Numbered from the stretch's first letter, positions 17,134 to 25,638 are shown. The stretch is 64,000 nt of DNA from DASUPK01 sp963831605 (GCA_963831605.1 CAWHQR010000008.1:434001-498000), one strand, 5' to 3'. Translations and numbers: made by a program. The notes: generated by a model from the letters alone, not told the origin.

Positions 17134-17811
17134 ATGGATTCTGAGCAACGGGTGGCGCTGGTCAGCGGCGCGAGCCGGGGGATCGGCGCGGAGATCGCCC
17201 GCCAGCTCGCCGAGGACCATGACTTCGTCGTGTTCGCTGGAGCCCGGGATCCCGAAGACGTCGCCGAGGGCGATCGGATCATTCCCATCGAGCTCGACGT
17301 CACGGACCAGGACGAGGTCTACGCAGCTCTGGAGGTGATCGGCTCGGATCCCGGCCGCCTCGACGCGCTGGTGAACAACGCGGGCGTCTACGGAGATCCG
17401 GTCGGGGCGGCCGAGTACGACCTCGACCGTGCCCACGAGGTGCTCGAGGTCAACACCTTCGGGCCGTGGCGCCTGATCGAGGCGTTCCTGCCGCTCCTCC
17501 ATCGCAGCTCCCAGCCCCGAATCGTGAACGTCTCGAGCGGAGCGGGTCAGCTCTCCGACATGAACGGTGGACGCGGCGCCTACCGAGTCTCGAAGACCGC
17601 GCTCAACGCGCTGACCAGGACACTCGCCTGGGACGAGGAGGACGTCAAGATCAACGCGATGTGTCCGGGCTGGGTTCGCACTGACATGGGCGGCTCGGGA
17701 GCGACACGCTCGGTGGAGGAGGGGGCCGACACCGCCGTCTGGCTGGCGACCCTCCCGGAGGATGGCCCGACCGGCGGCTTCTTCCGCGACCGCGAGTCAA
17801 TACCTTGGTGA
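17134..17811 (+). CDS. Short-chain dehydrogenase/reductase
   Basis: This 225-residue SDR of the classical fold has a cofactor glycine motif, SGASRGIGAEIA, at residues about 11-22, NNAGVYG near residue 87, the catalytic serine in VNVSSGAG and YRVSK as the active-site Tyr-x3-Lys. An acidic residue pattern for NAD versus NADP is not clear. It oxidises or reduces an unidentified alcohol/ketone pair. The stop codon is followed after one base by the ATG of the SCP2-like gene, so the two are probably cotranscribed. Confidence 0.88.
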   Translation: MDSEQRVALVSGASRGIGAEIARQLAEDHDFVVFAGARDPEDVAEGDRIIPIELDVTDQDEVYAALEVIGSDPGRLDALVNNAGVYGDPVGAAEYDLDRAHEVLEVNTFGPWRLIEAFLPLLHRSSQPRIVNVSSGAGQLSDMNGGRGAYRVSKTALNALTRTLAWDEEDVKINAMCPGWVRTDMGGSGATRSVEEGADTAVWLATLPEDGPTGGFFRDRESIPW

Positions 17812-17812
17812 C

Positions 17813-18178
17813 ATGCCCTCCACCCCGGATCTGATCAAGACGGCGATCGAGCGCTTCCAGGCGGAGGTGCCGGCGCTCGCGCAGCTCAAACTCGTCTTCG
17901 AGCTGGAGCTCCGCGGTCGCGGTGATGTGCAGATGTTCCGCGTCGAGGTTCCGGGGCCGAAGATCAGCAAGGCGGCCTCCACCCAGGATGCGCGGGTCAC
18001 CGTGGAGTTCACCCGTTCGGAGTTCAACCGGCTTGCAGCGGAGGGCACGGCCGCCGACTACCGGGCGGCCTACGAGGCCGGTCACATCAAGGCGAGCGGA
18101 GACAGCAACATCCAGAAGCTGATCGCCCAGGTGATCGAGCGACACGAGCAGCGAGCGCGGACCAAGAAGGTTCACTGA
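17813..18178 (+). CDS. SCP2 sterol-binding domain protein
   Basis: This 121-residue stand-alone SCP2-type protein shows the five-strand plus helix pattern: LVFELELRGRGDVQMFRVEV, ARVTVEFTRSEFNRLAAEGT, then AYEAGHIKASGDSNIQKLI, where the last segment forms the lipid-tunnel helix and the conserved G-D. The fold binds fatty acyl or other lipid groups. The start MPSTPDL follows directly on the SDR stop codon, suggesting a two-gene unit acting on a lipid-like substrate. Confidence 0.8.
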   Translation: MPSTPDLIKTAIERFQAEVPALAQLKLVFELELRGRGDVQMFRVEVPGPKISKAASTQDARVTVEFTRSEFNRLAAEGTAADYRAAYEAGHIKASGDSNIQKLIAQVIERHEQRARTKKVH

Positions 18179-18204
18179 CGGCGCTGGCGAGAAGGCGGGC
18201 AGCG

Positions 18205-19251
18205 GTGCAGCTGCTCCACCGTCCCGCATCCGCGAAAGACCCGGCCGACATCGCCCGCGCGATCGCGGGGGCGCAGGCGCAGGACGTCTATGCCGGGCCG
18301 CAGACGTTCCGCTCGCGCAGCCGCAAACTGACCGCGGACGACATTGCGCGGGCGCGTACAGAGGACCGGACGCTGCTCCGTACCTGGGTGATGCGGAAGA
18401 CCATCCACCTGATTCCGACGGACGACGCGGGTTGGTGGCTGCCGCTGTTCGAGCCGGAGATAGAGCGGTGGTCGCGCCGGCGCCTCGGGCAGCTCGGGCT
18501 GTCCGAGGCGAAGCAGGAGAGGGCGCTGGCCGCGATCGCCAGTGCCCTCGCCGAGGAGGGCCCGCTGACGCGAAGCGAGGCGCGGGAGCGGGTCGAGGTC
18601 GCCGGCGTGAAGTTGAACCAGCACACCGGGATGCACATCGCGCTCACCTCGGTGGTGGGTGGCATCGCCTGCCTCGGCCCCGACCGCGGCAAGACGACCT
18701 GCCTCGTCCGCCGCGAGGACTGGCTCGGGAAGCTTCCGCGGTTCGATCGGGCGAAGGCCCTGGCCGAGCTCGCGCGCGTCTACGTCCGCGCGTTCGCGCC
18801 CGCCGGCGAGCGTGACTTCGCCTACTGGTCGGGCCTGCCGCTGCGGGATGTCCGCGCGGGGCTGGAGTCGATTTCGAAGGAGATCGAGGAGGTCCGGGTC
18901 GGAGGCGAGGCGATGGTCGTTCCGAGGGGCGGCCTGCCGAGGCTGCCAGTCACGGGTCAGGTGCGCATGCTCGGCAACTTCGACACCTATCTGCTCGGCT
19001 GGAAGGACCGTGGCTTCGCGGTGGCGAGCGAGCACGCGATCCACGTGAAGGAGGGGGGAGGAGGCTGGATTCGGCCGGTGATCGTCGAGGACGGGATCGT
19101 CGTCGGCGGATGGCGCTCCTCGCGGAAGGGCGCCAAGCTGGAGATCACCCTCAACCTGCCGAAGGCGGAGCGCGAGCGGCTCGGCTCGAAGATCGACACC
19201 GAGGTCGCTGACCTCTCGCGCTTCGAGGGGATTGAGGCAACGCTCGCCTGA
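18205..19251 (+). CDS. Winged-helix DNA glycosylase-like protein (HTH_42, AlkZ/YcaQ family)
   Basis: The 348 residues carry the HTH_42 family pattern, including AGAQAQDVYAGPQTFRSR near residues 25-42. The Q-x-Q pair (QAQ) corresponds to the catalytic Gln-x-Gln reported for AlkZ-type DNA glycosylases. Further family landmarks are RTWVMRKTIHLIP, HTGMHIALTSVVGG and GNFDTYLLGWKDRG. AlkZ-like enzymes unhook interstrand crosslinks or excise bulky alkylated bases. The start is GTG 18205. A CTG 21 bases upstream would add a few residues. Many actinobacteria have several paralogs, so the exact lesion cannot be named. Confidence 0.8.
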   Translation: MQLLHRPASAKDPADIARAIAGAQAQDVYAGPQTFRSRSRKLTADDIARARTEDRTLLRTWVMRKTIHLIPTDDAGWWLPLFEPEIERWSRRRLGQLGLSEAKQERALAAIASALAEEGPLTRSEARERVEVAGVKLNQHTGMHIALTSVVGGIACLGPDRGKTTCLVRREDWLGKLPRFDRAKALAELARVYVRAFAPAGERDFAYWSGLPLRDVRAGLESISKEIEEVRVGGEAMVVPRGGLPRLPVTGQVRMLGNFDTYLLGWKDRGFAVASEHAIHVKEGGGGWIRPVIVEDGIVVGGWRSSRKGAKLEITLNLPKAERERLGSKIDTEVADLSRFEGIEATLA

Positions 19252-19272
19252 CCCCACTACCATCCCGCGCCG

Positions 19273-19320
19273 CCAACACATGTTGGGGAGGAGTCACACC
19301 GACTCAAGGAGACCGACTCA
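19273..19320. promoter_or_regulatory. Palindrome and direct repeat in the maoC leader
   Basis: CCAACA-CA-TGTTGG at 19273-19286 is an inverted repeat with 6-bp arms. Just downstream, ACCGACTCAA occurs twice (19297-19306 and 19311-19320) with GGAG between the copies, immediately before the maoC start at 19325. The palindrome could be an operator for the hydratase gene. The direct repeat places the only Shine-Dalgarno-like GGAG 14 bases from the ATG. Confidence 0.35.
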
Positions 19321-19324
19321 AACG

Positions 19325-19840
19325 ATGAGCGACGAGAACCACCAGCTGACGACCGACCAGGCCGAGCGTGAGGCCTCCGGAGCGCACGAGTACGGGCGCT
19401 ACCTGGAGGAGTTCGAGGTCGGAGCCACCTACAAGCACTGGCCGGCGAAGACGATCACGGAGAGCGAGGACCACCTCTTCTGCCTGCTGACGATGAACCA
19501 CCACCCGCTGCACCTCAACGACGTCTACGCAGCCAACTCGCAACAGGGCAAGAACGTCGTCGCGGGGCCCTACGTCTACTCGCTGATCTTCGGGATGACC
19601 GTGAACGACATTTCCGGGAAGGCAATCGCCAATCTGGCCACGGACGAGCTCAGCCATCCGAACCCCGTTTTCCACGGTGACACGCTCTACGTCGAGTCGG
19701 AGGTGCTGGAGGTTCGTCCGTCCGAGTCGAAGCCCGACCGCGGCGTCGTCAAGGTCCACACCCGCGCCTTCAACCAGGACGGGACGCTGGTCGCCGAGTT
19801 CAAGCGGGCCGTGCTGGTGCCGCGCAAGAATCCCGGCTGA
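19325..19840 (+). CDS. MaoC-type dehydratase, candidate mesaconyl-CoA hydratase
   Basis: This 171-residue hot-dog hydratase starts MSDENHQLTTDQAEREASGA. It has GRYLEEFEVGATYKH, then NHHPLHLNDVYAAN with the hydratase-2-like Asp/His neighbourhood, and NPVFHGDTLYVESEVLEVRP, a standard MaoC segment. It adds water to or removes it from an enoyl-CoA. Given Ccr, MeaA, an acyl-CoA dehydrogenase and a methylmalyl-CoA-type lyase within 15 kb, hydration of mesaconyl-CoA to beta-methylmalyl-CoA is the best hypothesis. Single-domain MaoC proteins are shorter than the better-known double-domain mesaconyl-CoA hydratases, so the assignment is contextual. Confidence 0.85.
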   Translation: MSDENHQLTTDQAEREASGAHEYGRYLEEFEVGATYKHWPAKTITESEDHLFCLLTMNHHPLHLNDVYAANSQQGKNVVAGPYVYSLIFGMTVNDISGKAIANLATDELSHPNPVFHGDTLYVESEVLEVRPSESKPDRGVVKVHTRAFNQDGTLVAEFKRAVLVPRKNPG

Positions 19841-20377
19841 TCAGCAGGGAAATCCCTGAGCGGTGCCGGGGTTGTCAAAGCTGCCGTTGTAGCTGTACTT
19901 CGTGCAGTTCAGGAGGGAGATGGTCCCGTGCATAACTCCCTTCCGGGTGTTGCTGACGAGCTCCTTCCACTTCCAGTCGTATTCCCGGATCGCGGGGTTC
20001 GTCTCACCGGGGAACGGCGCCTGCCCTGGGCTGAGGTAGTCGATCATGAAGCCGTTTCCCTCGCGGACGCCGGTGGAAGCGCCGCCCTTGAGGTGTTTGG
20101 TGCCGACGTAGCGACAGCCTTCTCCGGGGTTCTCGCCGTCGATCGAGCGCCCGCCGCCCGCGGCGATGTCCTGCGGGCCCCCGATGCTGAATCCCATCGC
20201 ATTGTATTGGGCCACCAGCTGCAGGCCCGTCTGCTCAAGCACGTTCCTGTACCGCGGATCCTGACAGCGAACAGGCAGGTAGGAATGGCGCTTCTTGGCC
20301 TCGGCACTGCCGGCCAATCCCGAGATCGCAACCAGCAAGACGAGGGTGGTCATCGCAACCCTTCGAATGTCCGGCAT
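19841..20377 (-). CDS. Secreted hypothetical protein with four cysteines
   Basis: This 178-residue protein has a signal peptide (MTTLVLLVAISGLAGSAEA after a short n-region). The mature part contains four cysteines (VRCQDP, GEGCRYV, LLNCTKY and the C-terminal GFPC), enough for two disulfides. There are no recognised domains. Aromatic and Gly-rich stretches (NGSFDNPGTAQGF) suggest a small extracellular fold. Its stop codon abuts the maoC stop directly, forming TGATCA between convergent genes. The start could also be the internal Met eight residues later. Confidence 0.65.
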   Translation of the reverse strand: MPDIRRVAMTTLVLLVAISGLAGSAEAKKRHSYLPVRCQDPRYRNVLEQTGLQLVAQYNAMGFSIGGPQDIAAGGGRSIDGENPGEGCRYVGTKHLKGGASTGVREGNGFMIDYLSPGQAPFPGETNPAIREYDWKWKELVSNTRKGVMHGTISLLNCTKYSYNGSFDNPGTAQGFPC

Positions 20378-20443
20378 TCACTTCTCCCTTCTTCGGACAT
20401 TCACCATCATGAGATGCTTGGCGTCCAACGTCAAGGAGAAGAA

Positions 20444-20644
20444 ATGGTGAATTTCAGGCGGCTGACCGATCAGGCCAAGAAGATCGTCGACAAGCGCGGT
20501 GGCACGGACGCCCTGAAGGAGGACGCCGAGGAGCTCAAGGACATCGCCACCGGCAAGGGGAGCCTCAAGGACAAGGCCAAGGAGGCCGGCGAGGCGATCA
20601 AGGATCCGGGGGCCCCGGGCGAAGAGAAGCCGCCGACCAGCTAG
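20444..20644 (+). CDS. Small Lys/Asp-rich helical protein (Rv0909/MT0933 antitoxin-like)
   Basis: These 66 residues start MVNFRRLTDQAKKIVDKRGG and continue with repeated charged helical stretches (KEDAEELKDIATGKG, LKDKAKEAGEAIKD). AAGGAG lies five bases before the ATG, a strong ribosome binding site. The pattern resembles the small MT0933-type proteins annotated as antitoxins in actinobacteria. No toxin gene is adjacent, so a toxin-antitoxin role is doubtful. A small amphipathic stress protein is the alternative. Confidence 0.6.
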   Translation: MVNFRRLTDQAKKIVDKRGGTDALKEDAEELKDIATGKGSLKDKAKEAGEAIKDPGAPGEEKPPTS

Positions 20645-21213
20645 TGAGCCTCATCCGGCGCGTGCGCCGGTGGCCGTGACTCCTCCGCCAGCGAGGTGAT
20701 TTCGAGGACGCCGCGCGAGGCCTCCTCGAGGACCTCCGTCGCCTCCTCGGCCGAGCGCGCATACAGCTCGACCAGCAGGTGGACGATGATCCGCTCCTCG
20801 TCGTGCTTGTGGAAGCGGACGTGGGTGAAGAACTCGCGGGTGCCCTGCTCGCCGAATGAGCCGTAGGTGAGGGACTCGGCAGCCTCGGGCCCGGAGCAGC
20901 TCTCCACCTGGTCCTGATCCACGGTGACGGTGCAGGAGGCGACCCAGGGCGTGCCGGCCACCATCCGTTCCCAGCGATCCTCGACAGGAACGACGCGATC
21001 TTCCTGAATGGTCAGGTGGGGCTGGTCGTGCAGGCAGCGCAGGCACTGGACCACGGCTTCCTGAACCTCGTCGAGCCGGTCCGACGGCTCGCCGGTCTCC
21101 GGGTCGACGCGCAGGATCGCGTCGTAGTGCAGCTGCACCTCGAGGTCTCGGGCCCAGCAGCGGTAGCAGCGAAGCCAGGAGCTGCGGTCGCCGTTCAGCT
21201 CCGGCTCAGCCAT
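20641..21213 (-). CDS. Protein with two CxxC pairs, coupled to the MeaA-type mutase
   Basis: This 190-residue protein starts MAEPELNGDRSSWLRCYRCW. Two Cys pairs, CYRC near residue 16 and CLRC near residue 68, look like a split zinc-ribbon. A long alpha/beta tail with REFFTHVRFHKHDEERIIVH and many Glu residues follows. I do not recognise the family. Its ATG shares one base with the mutase stop codon (TGATG), implying coupled translation and a functional link to the B12 enzyme, perhaps as an assembly or regulatory partner. It is not a MeaB/ArgK-type GTPase, since no P-loop is present. Confidence 0.7.
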   Translation of the reverse strand: MAEPELNGDRSSWLRCYRCWARDLEVQLHYDAILRVDPETGEPSDRLDEVQEAVVQCLRCLHDQPHLTIQEDRVVPVEDRWERMVAGTPWVASCTVTVDQDQVESCSGPEAAESLTYGSFGEQGTREFFTHVRFHKHDEERIIVHLLVELYARSAEEATEVLEEASRGVLEITSLAEESRPPAHAPDEAH

Positions 21214-23214
21214 CAAGCCGGTTGCGCGGCGCGATGGCGGTCCGCCACCAGCTCCGCGATCTCGCCCATGATCCGGTTGATCTCGAAGTCCTTCGGCGTG
21301 TAGACGCCGGCGACGCCCGCCTCGCGCATGGCGGCGGCATCGGCTGCGGGGATGATCCCGCCGACCACCACGGGGATGTCCGCGCCGTCGGCACGCAGCA
21401 GCTCGACGACGCGCGGCACCAGCTCGCGATGGGAGCCGGAGAGGATGGAGAGGCCGACCACGTCCACGTCCTCCTCGATGGCCGACTTGGCGATCTGCTC
21501 GGGGGTGAGGCGGATGCCCTGGTAGATCACCTCCATGCCGACGTCGCGGGCGCGCACGGCGATCTGCTCCGCGCCGTTCGAGTGCCCGTCGAGGCCCGGC
21601 TTTCCGACCAGGATCCGGATCGGGTGGCCGATCTCCTCGGAGACCTTCTTGACCCGCTCGCGCACCTCGCCGAGCAGGTCCCCGTTGACCGATCCGCCGG
21701 CCGCGGCCTCCCCGACGCCGGTGGGCGCCCTGTAGTCGCCGAAGACCTCGCGCAGCGTGCCGGCCCATTCTCCGGTCGTTGCGCCGGCCTTGGCGGCTTC
21801 GAGCGTCGCCGGAAGGATGTTCGCCGACTCGTCGCGCGCGACCTCAGCAAGCTTCTCGAGCGCCGTATCCACGGCGTCCTGGTCGCGCTCGGCCTTCCAC
21901 TTCTCGAGCGCAGCGATCCGCTCCCGCTCGACCTCGGGGTCGGGCGTCAGGATCCCGCCGTCCTCGCCGGTCGTCAGCGGCGATTCCTCGGACTCGGTGA
22001 ACTTGTTCTGCCCCACCACGGTGATGTCGCCGCGCTCGATCTTCGCGATGCGCTCGCGGTTCGACTCCACCAGCTGGGCCTTCATGTACGGGACCGCCTC
22101 GACGGCGCCGCCCCTGTCCTCGACCGCCTGCATCTCCGCCTTGGCGCCCTCCACGAGCTCGTGCGACGAGCCCGTCCATGACCTTCGAGCCCTCGAAGAT
22201 GTCGGGGTAGTCGAGCAGGTCGGTCTCCTCGGCAAGGATCTGCTGGATGCGAAGGCTCCACTGCTGGTCCCAGGGACGGGGAAGCCCGAGGGCCTCGTTC
22301 CAGGCGGGGAGCTGGATGGCGCGGGCGCGGGCGTCGCGGCCGAGCGTCACGGCGAGAGCTTCGAGCACGATCCGGGGGACGTTGTTCTCGGGCTGTGACT
22401 CCGTCAGCCCGAGCGAGTTGACCTGTACGCCGTAGCGGAGGCGCAGGAACTTGGGCTCGGTGACGCCGTAGCGGTTGCGCCCGATCCACTCCCACATCTC
22501 ACCCATGGCCCGCAACTTGGCGTGCTCCTCGATGAAGCGGACCCCGGCGTTGACGAAGAAGCTGATCCGGCCGAAGACCTTGGGGAAGTCCTCGTCGGCG
22601 ACCTGGCCGCGAGCCTTGACCTCGTCCAGCACCGCGATCGCGGTCGAGAGGGCGTAGGCGATCTCCTGCACCGGAGTCGCTCCCGCCTCCTGCAGGTGGT
22701 ACGAGCAGACGTTGATCGGGTTCCACTTCGGGATCTCGTTGACGGTGAAGGCCACCGTGTCGGCGATCAGCCGCATCGAGGGCCCGGGCGGGAAGGCGTA
22801 GGTGCCGCGGGAGAGGTACTCCTTGATGATGTCGTTCTGGGTCGTGCCGGAGAGAGCCGAGCGCTCGACGCCGTTCTCCTCGGCGACCGTCGTATAGAGG
22901 GCGAGCAGCCAGGCGGCCGTTGCGTTGATGGTCATCGACGTGTTCATCTCGCCCAGCGGGATGCCGTCGAGCAGGGCGTGCATGTCGCCCTTGTGGGCGA
23001 TGGAGACCCCGACCTTGCCGACCTCGCCACGCGCCAGCTCGGCGTCGGGGTCGTAGCCCGTCTGGGTGGGCAGGTCGAAGGCGACCGATAGGCCGGTCTG
23101 GCCCTTGGCGAGGTTCTTGCGGTAGAGCTCGTTGGAGCGGTGGGCGTCGGAGTGGCCCGAGTAGGTGCGAATCACCCACGGGCGGTCCCGCTCGGGGAGG
23201 CGGTGCTCGCTCAT
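21213..23214 (-). pseudogene. meaA: MeaA-type coenzyme B12 mutase (ethylmalonyl-CoA mutase candidate), one +1 frameshift
   Basis: The N-terminal part starts MSEHRLPERDRPWVIRTYSG and carries QTGLSVAFDLPTQTGYDPD and LGEMNTSMTINATAAW, characteristic of MeaA. After IFEGSKVMD near residue 347 one extra base around 22165-22180 shifts the frame. The rest then continues in another frame (ELVEGAKAEMQAVEDRGG) to the B12-binding domain with GLDGHSNGAEQ, the DxHxxG cobalamin motif. Removing one base gives 666 residues, the normal MeaA length. The enzyme rearranges ethylmalonyl-CoA to methylsuccinyl-CoA. The conserved halves suggest a functional gene with an assembly indel, or a very recent lesion. Confidence 0.85.
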
Positions 23215-23325
23215 GTGCCTAATGGTAGGTGCCTGGTAAATGAACCCGCGCACCGACCGCTCCATCCGGCGCTGCGGGGTGTTCTTGCAATCTCCCGAAT
23301 GCCTCACGGCTACGCTCACCCGCGC

Positions 23326-24024
23326 ATGAAAACCAAGCTCACAGCCCTGCTCGTCACGGTCGCCGCCCTCGCGGCGGGTGCCGTCGCGCACGCCGCTCCG
23401 ATTCCGGTGGCGAGCTACACCTTCCAGGGGCAGGACGACGTGAACGCGTTCCAGAACGTCGGCACAACCGGTTGCAAGCGCTCGTGGGTGAAGAACCAGG
23501 CGCTGGGCCTGAGCGTCGGGAAGACGGGAAGCACCTGCACGTACCGCTCGTCCGTGGTCGGCGACTCGAGTAGCTCGTACTCGGACCAGGGCATGGTGGC
23601 GACCGCCACCGTTGGAGGCGGCAACTCGAAGGCCCAGGCCAAGTCCCTGGTCGGGGTCGGGGTCCGCTACAGCAGCTCGGCGAGCTTCGTCCTGCGCGTG
23701 CTTCCGAACAAGCACAAATGGCAGTATTTCGTCGATCCCAAGGGTGTGGCGCCCTCCAAGCTCGAGGCTTCCGGAAGCGGCAAGTTCATCAAGATCGCCT
23801 CGAAGCCCAATCTGATCACGCTGCGCGCCTTCGCGTTCGGCGGAACCAGCACGAGCGTGATCGGAACGGTCAACGGCCATACCGTGGTCTCGCTGAGCGA
23901 TTCGGCCGCCGATCAGCCCGACGGCCGACAGACGGTCCTCGTCTCGGGCGTCAAGGGCGGATCCGGCACGGGCGTGATGGGCGTGTTCGACAACGTCACC
24001 GTCCAGGTTCCGAACCCCTTCTAG
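23326..24024 (+). CDS. Secreted beta-rich hypothetical protein
   Basis: This 232-residue protein has a clear signal peptide (MKTKLTALLVTVAALAAGAV, cleavage near AHAAP). The mature part (VASYTFQGQDDVNAFQNV, GVFDNVTVQVPNPF at the end) is Ser/Gly/Val rich with two cysteines and resembles a concanavalin-like jelly roll such as those in LamG-type domains. No catalytic residues were recognised. It is divergent from the MeaA-type mutase gene and separated from it by 111 bases. Confidence 0.7.
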   Translation: MKTKLTALLVTVAALAAGAVAHAAPIPVASYTFQGQDDVNAFQNVGTTGCKRSWVKNQALGLSVGKTGSTCTYRSSVVGDSSSSYSDQGMVATATVGGGNSKAQAKSLVGVGVRYSSSASFVLRVLPNKHKWQYFVDPKGVAPSKLEASGSGKFIKIASKPNLITLRAFAFGGTSTSVIGTVNGHTVVSLSDSAADQPDGRQTVLVSGVKGGSGTGVMGVFDNVTVQVPNPF

Positions 24025-24082
24025 GGCGGGCCAGGGCACGGAATCTTTCCGGGGCCCCGGCGCGATCCTCTACCTTGCGCCC

Positions 24083-24373
24083 GTGGCAACGACCACGGTT
24101 GAGCGCCCCAAGTCGGCCGGCCCGGGCGAGGGAGTTGGCGGGAACTGGCTGGTGATCGTCCTCAACGACGACCACAACACCTTCGACCATGTCGCCAAGA
24201 CGCTCTCGCGGGTGATCCCCGGCATCTCGCTCGACGGCGGCTACCGCTTCGCCGACACGATCCACAACCGCGGCCAGGCCGCGGTCTGGACGGGACCGAA
24301 GGAACCCGCCGAGCTCTACTGGGAGCAGCTCCAGCGGGCCGGTCTCACGATGGCCCCCCTGGAGCAGCACTAG
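24083..24373 (+). CDS. clpS: ATP-dependent Clp protease adaptor ClpS
   Basis: This 96-residue N-end-rule adaptor delivers substrates with destabilising N-termini to ClpC/ClpA. The core NWLVIVLNDDHNTFDHVAKT (residues about 21-40) contains the Asn-Asp-Asp-x-Asn/Thr pocket residues. Residues after it (GYRFADTIHNRGQAAVWTGP) match the family, with the histidine and glycine positions conserved and the usual methionine position changed. Translation starts at GTG 24083. An Ala/Thr-rich N-terminal tail of about 20 residues precedes the fold. Confidence 0.88.
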   Translation: MATTTVERPKSAGPGEGVGGNWLVIVLNDDHNTFDHVAKTLSRVIPGISLDGGYRFADTIHNRGQAAVWTGPKEPAELYWEQLQRAGLTMAPLEQH

Positions 24374-24429
24374 CGGCCACTCTCAACGCTTCTACTTCAA
24401 ACCAGCCTGAGGCCATCCAGGAGTCCCCA

Positions 24430-24451
24430 GCCCGCCGGCTCGTCGGCGGGC
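24430..24451. terminator. GC-rich hairpin between clpS and the RTX gene
   Basis: GCCCGCCG-GCTCGT-CGGCGGGC is a perfect 8-bp stem with a six-base loop. It lies between two convergent genes, 57 bases after the clpS stop and 58 bases before the RTX stop on the other strand. No T-run follows on either side, as is common in high-GC actinobacteria. It may act as a bidirectional terminator. Confidence 0.5.
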
Positions 24452-24508
24452 GGTTCCCATCCCGGGACGAGAGCTCCGAGTGGGTCGGCGGTCACCCGCC
24501 CATCATCT

Positions 24509-25282
24509 CTACTTCTTCGCGGGTGAGTCCTGGACGAGCGTGTTGTTGCCCGGCCCGCCGTTGAGGCGATCCTTGCCGGGTCCGCCGATCAGCTGGTCCG
24601 GGCCGGGTCCGCCGAAGAGGCGATCCATCCCGGACCCGCCGCCGAGCAGGTCGGTGCCGGCGCCGCCGATCAGAACGTCGTCGCCCGCGTTGCCGCTGAG
24701 CAGGTCGTCATCGGCGCCGCCGTTGAGCTTGTCGTTGCCCGAGTTGCCGAGCAGGATGTCGCGGCCGGCGCCCGCGACCTCCGTGTCGTTTCCGCTGCCG
24801 CCCTGGAGGCTGTCGCGGAAGCGCCCGCCTCGGAGGCGGTCGTCACCCGGGCCGGCGAGCACCAGGTTGAAGGCCGATCCTCCGCCGGCGTAGCGGTCGT
24901 TTCCGGGGCCCAGGTCGGCCGCCGCGCCCGTGCCGTGCCCGAAGCCGCCCGGGAGGTCGCGCTCGCCGAAACCCTTGTCGGGGCCCACTCCGGAGAGGTC
25001 AACCCGGTCGTTACCGCCGCCCGCGACGACGTCGACCTCGGAGATCTTCGGACAGCCGATCGCGGAGCCGCGCGGGTTCTTGCCGTTCACCTTGACCAGC
25101 CCGTTCCTGCACGCGACCACGATGTGATCGGAGCCCTTGCCGCCGCTGACCGTCAGCAGGCTGCCGCTGAGCGACGAGCCGACCTTCGCCTGAGCGGCGC
25201 CCGGAAGCACCAGCAGCGCCGCGGCGAGCGCGGCGAGGAGGGCGAAGCGCAGGGATGGATGACGGTCGCTGATCATCGACAT
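24509..25282 (-). CDS. Secreted hemolysin-type calcium-binding (RTX) repeat protein
   Basis: This 257-residue protein has a signal peptide (FALLAALAAALLVLPGAAQA) followed from about residue 85 by tandem nonapeptide-like units such as GGGNDRVDL, GGSGNDTEV, GGADDDLLSGNAGDDVL and GGPGKDRLNGGPGNNTL. These GGxGxDxLx units wind into a calcium-binding parallel beta-roll. No protease, lipase or adhesin domain precedes the repeats, so it is a repeat-only surface or matrix protein. The repeats produce periodic GC-rich DNA that could be mistaken for a DNA repeat array. Confidence 0.87.
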   Translation of the reverse strand: MSMISDRHPSLRFALLAALAAALLVLPGAAQAKVGSSLSGSLLTVSGGKGSDHIVVACRNGLVKVNGKNPRGSAIGCPKISEVDVVAGGGNDRVDLSGVGPDKGFGERDLPGGFGHGTGAAADLGPGNDRYAGGGSAFNLVLAGPGDDRLRGGRFRDSLQGGSGNDTEVAGAGRDILLGNSGNDKLNGGADDDLLSGNAGDDVLIGGAGTDLLGGGSGMDRLFGGPGPDQLIGGPGKDRLNGGPGNNTLVQDSPAKK

Positions 25283-25329
25283 AGAAGGAACACGCGGTCC
25301 GGGGCTAAGTAGCTGCGGCCGAGGCTTCG

Positions 25330-25638
25330 CTACTCGCCGGCGATCAGCGTGTGCCAGACGGGCAGGACGGGCTTGTCGTAGTAGTTGATCGCCTGCTCTC
25401 GGAGAGCGGCGACCTCGTCCGAATACCAGTAGCGCTCCCAGTCATCGTGTTTCTCCCAGATCGACGCCTGGCGGAAGTGGAGAGGGTCCTCCTGGTTGCG
25501 GGTCAGCGACCAACTCTTGGCGCCGAACGACATCGCGCGAGCGGCGGCGGGCTCCCAGATCTCATACCAGCGCTCGGCCCGGAACGGTGTGACGTGCCAC
25601 TCGACGTAGACGATCTCGAGTGCGCCGTTGTCGCTCAC
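25330..25638 (-). CDS. Small ABM-like (dimeric alpha/beta barrel) protein coupled to ccr
   Basis: These 102 residues start at a GTG (MSDNGALEIVYVEWHVTPFR) that overlaps the ccr stop codon as GTGA. The strand-helix pattern with Trp/Tyr-rich helices (RAERWYEIWEPAAARAM, HFRQASIWEKHDDWERYW) resembles antibiotic-biosynthesis-monooxygenase and NIPSNAP-like dimeric barrels. There are no cofactor motifs. The overlap shows it is made together with crotonyl-CoA carboxylase/reductase. A role as accessory, scaffold or side-product enzyme is possible, but nothing in the sequence specifies one. Confidence 0.75.
   Translation of the reverse strand: MSDNGALEIVYVEWHVTPFRAERWYEIWEPAAARAMSFGAKSWSLTRNQEDPLHFRQASIWEKHDDWERYWYSDEVAALREQAINYYDKPVLPVWHTLIAGE

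Noticed and set aside
20444..20644. Toxin-antitoxin locus
   Set aside because: Only an antitoxin-like small protein is seen. No toxin gene lies on either side, so a functional TA pair is not supported here.
24509..25100. Periodic GC-rich sequence that looks like a tandem or CRISPR-like repeat
   Set aside because: The period comes from GGxGxDxLx codons of the RTX protein. There are no identical repeats with unique spacers.
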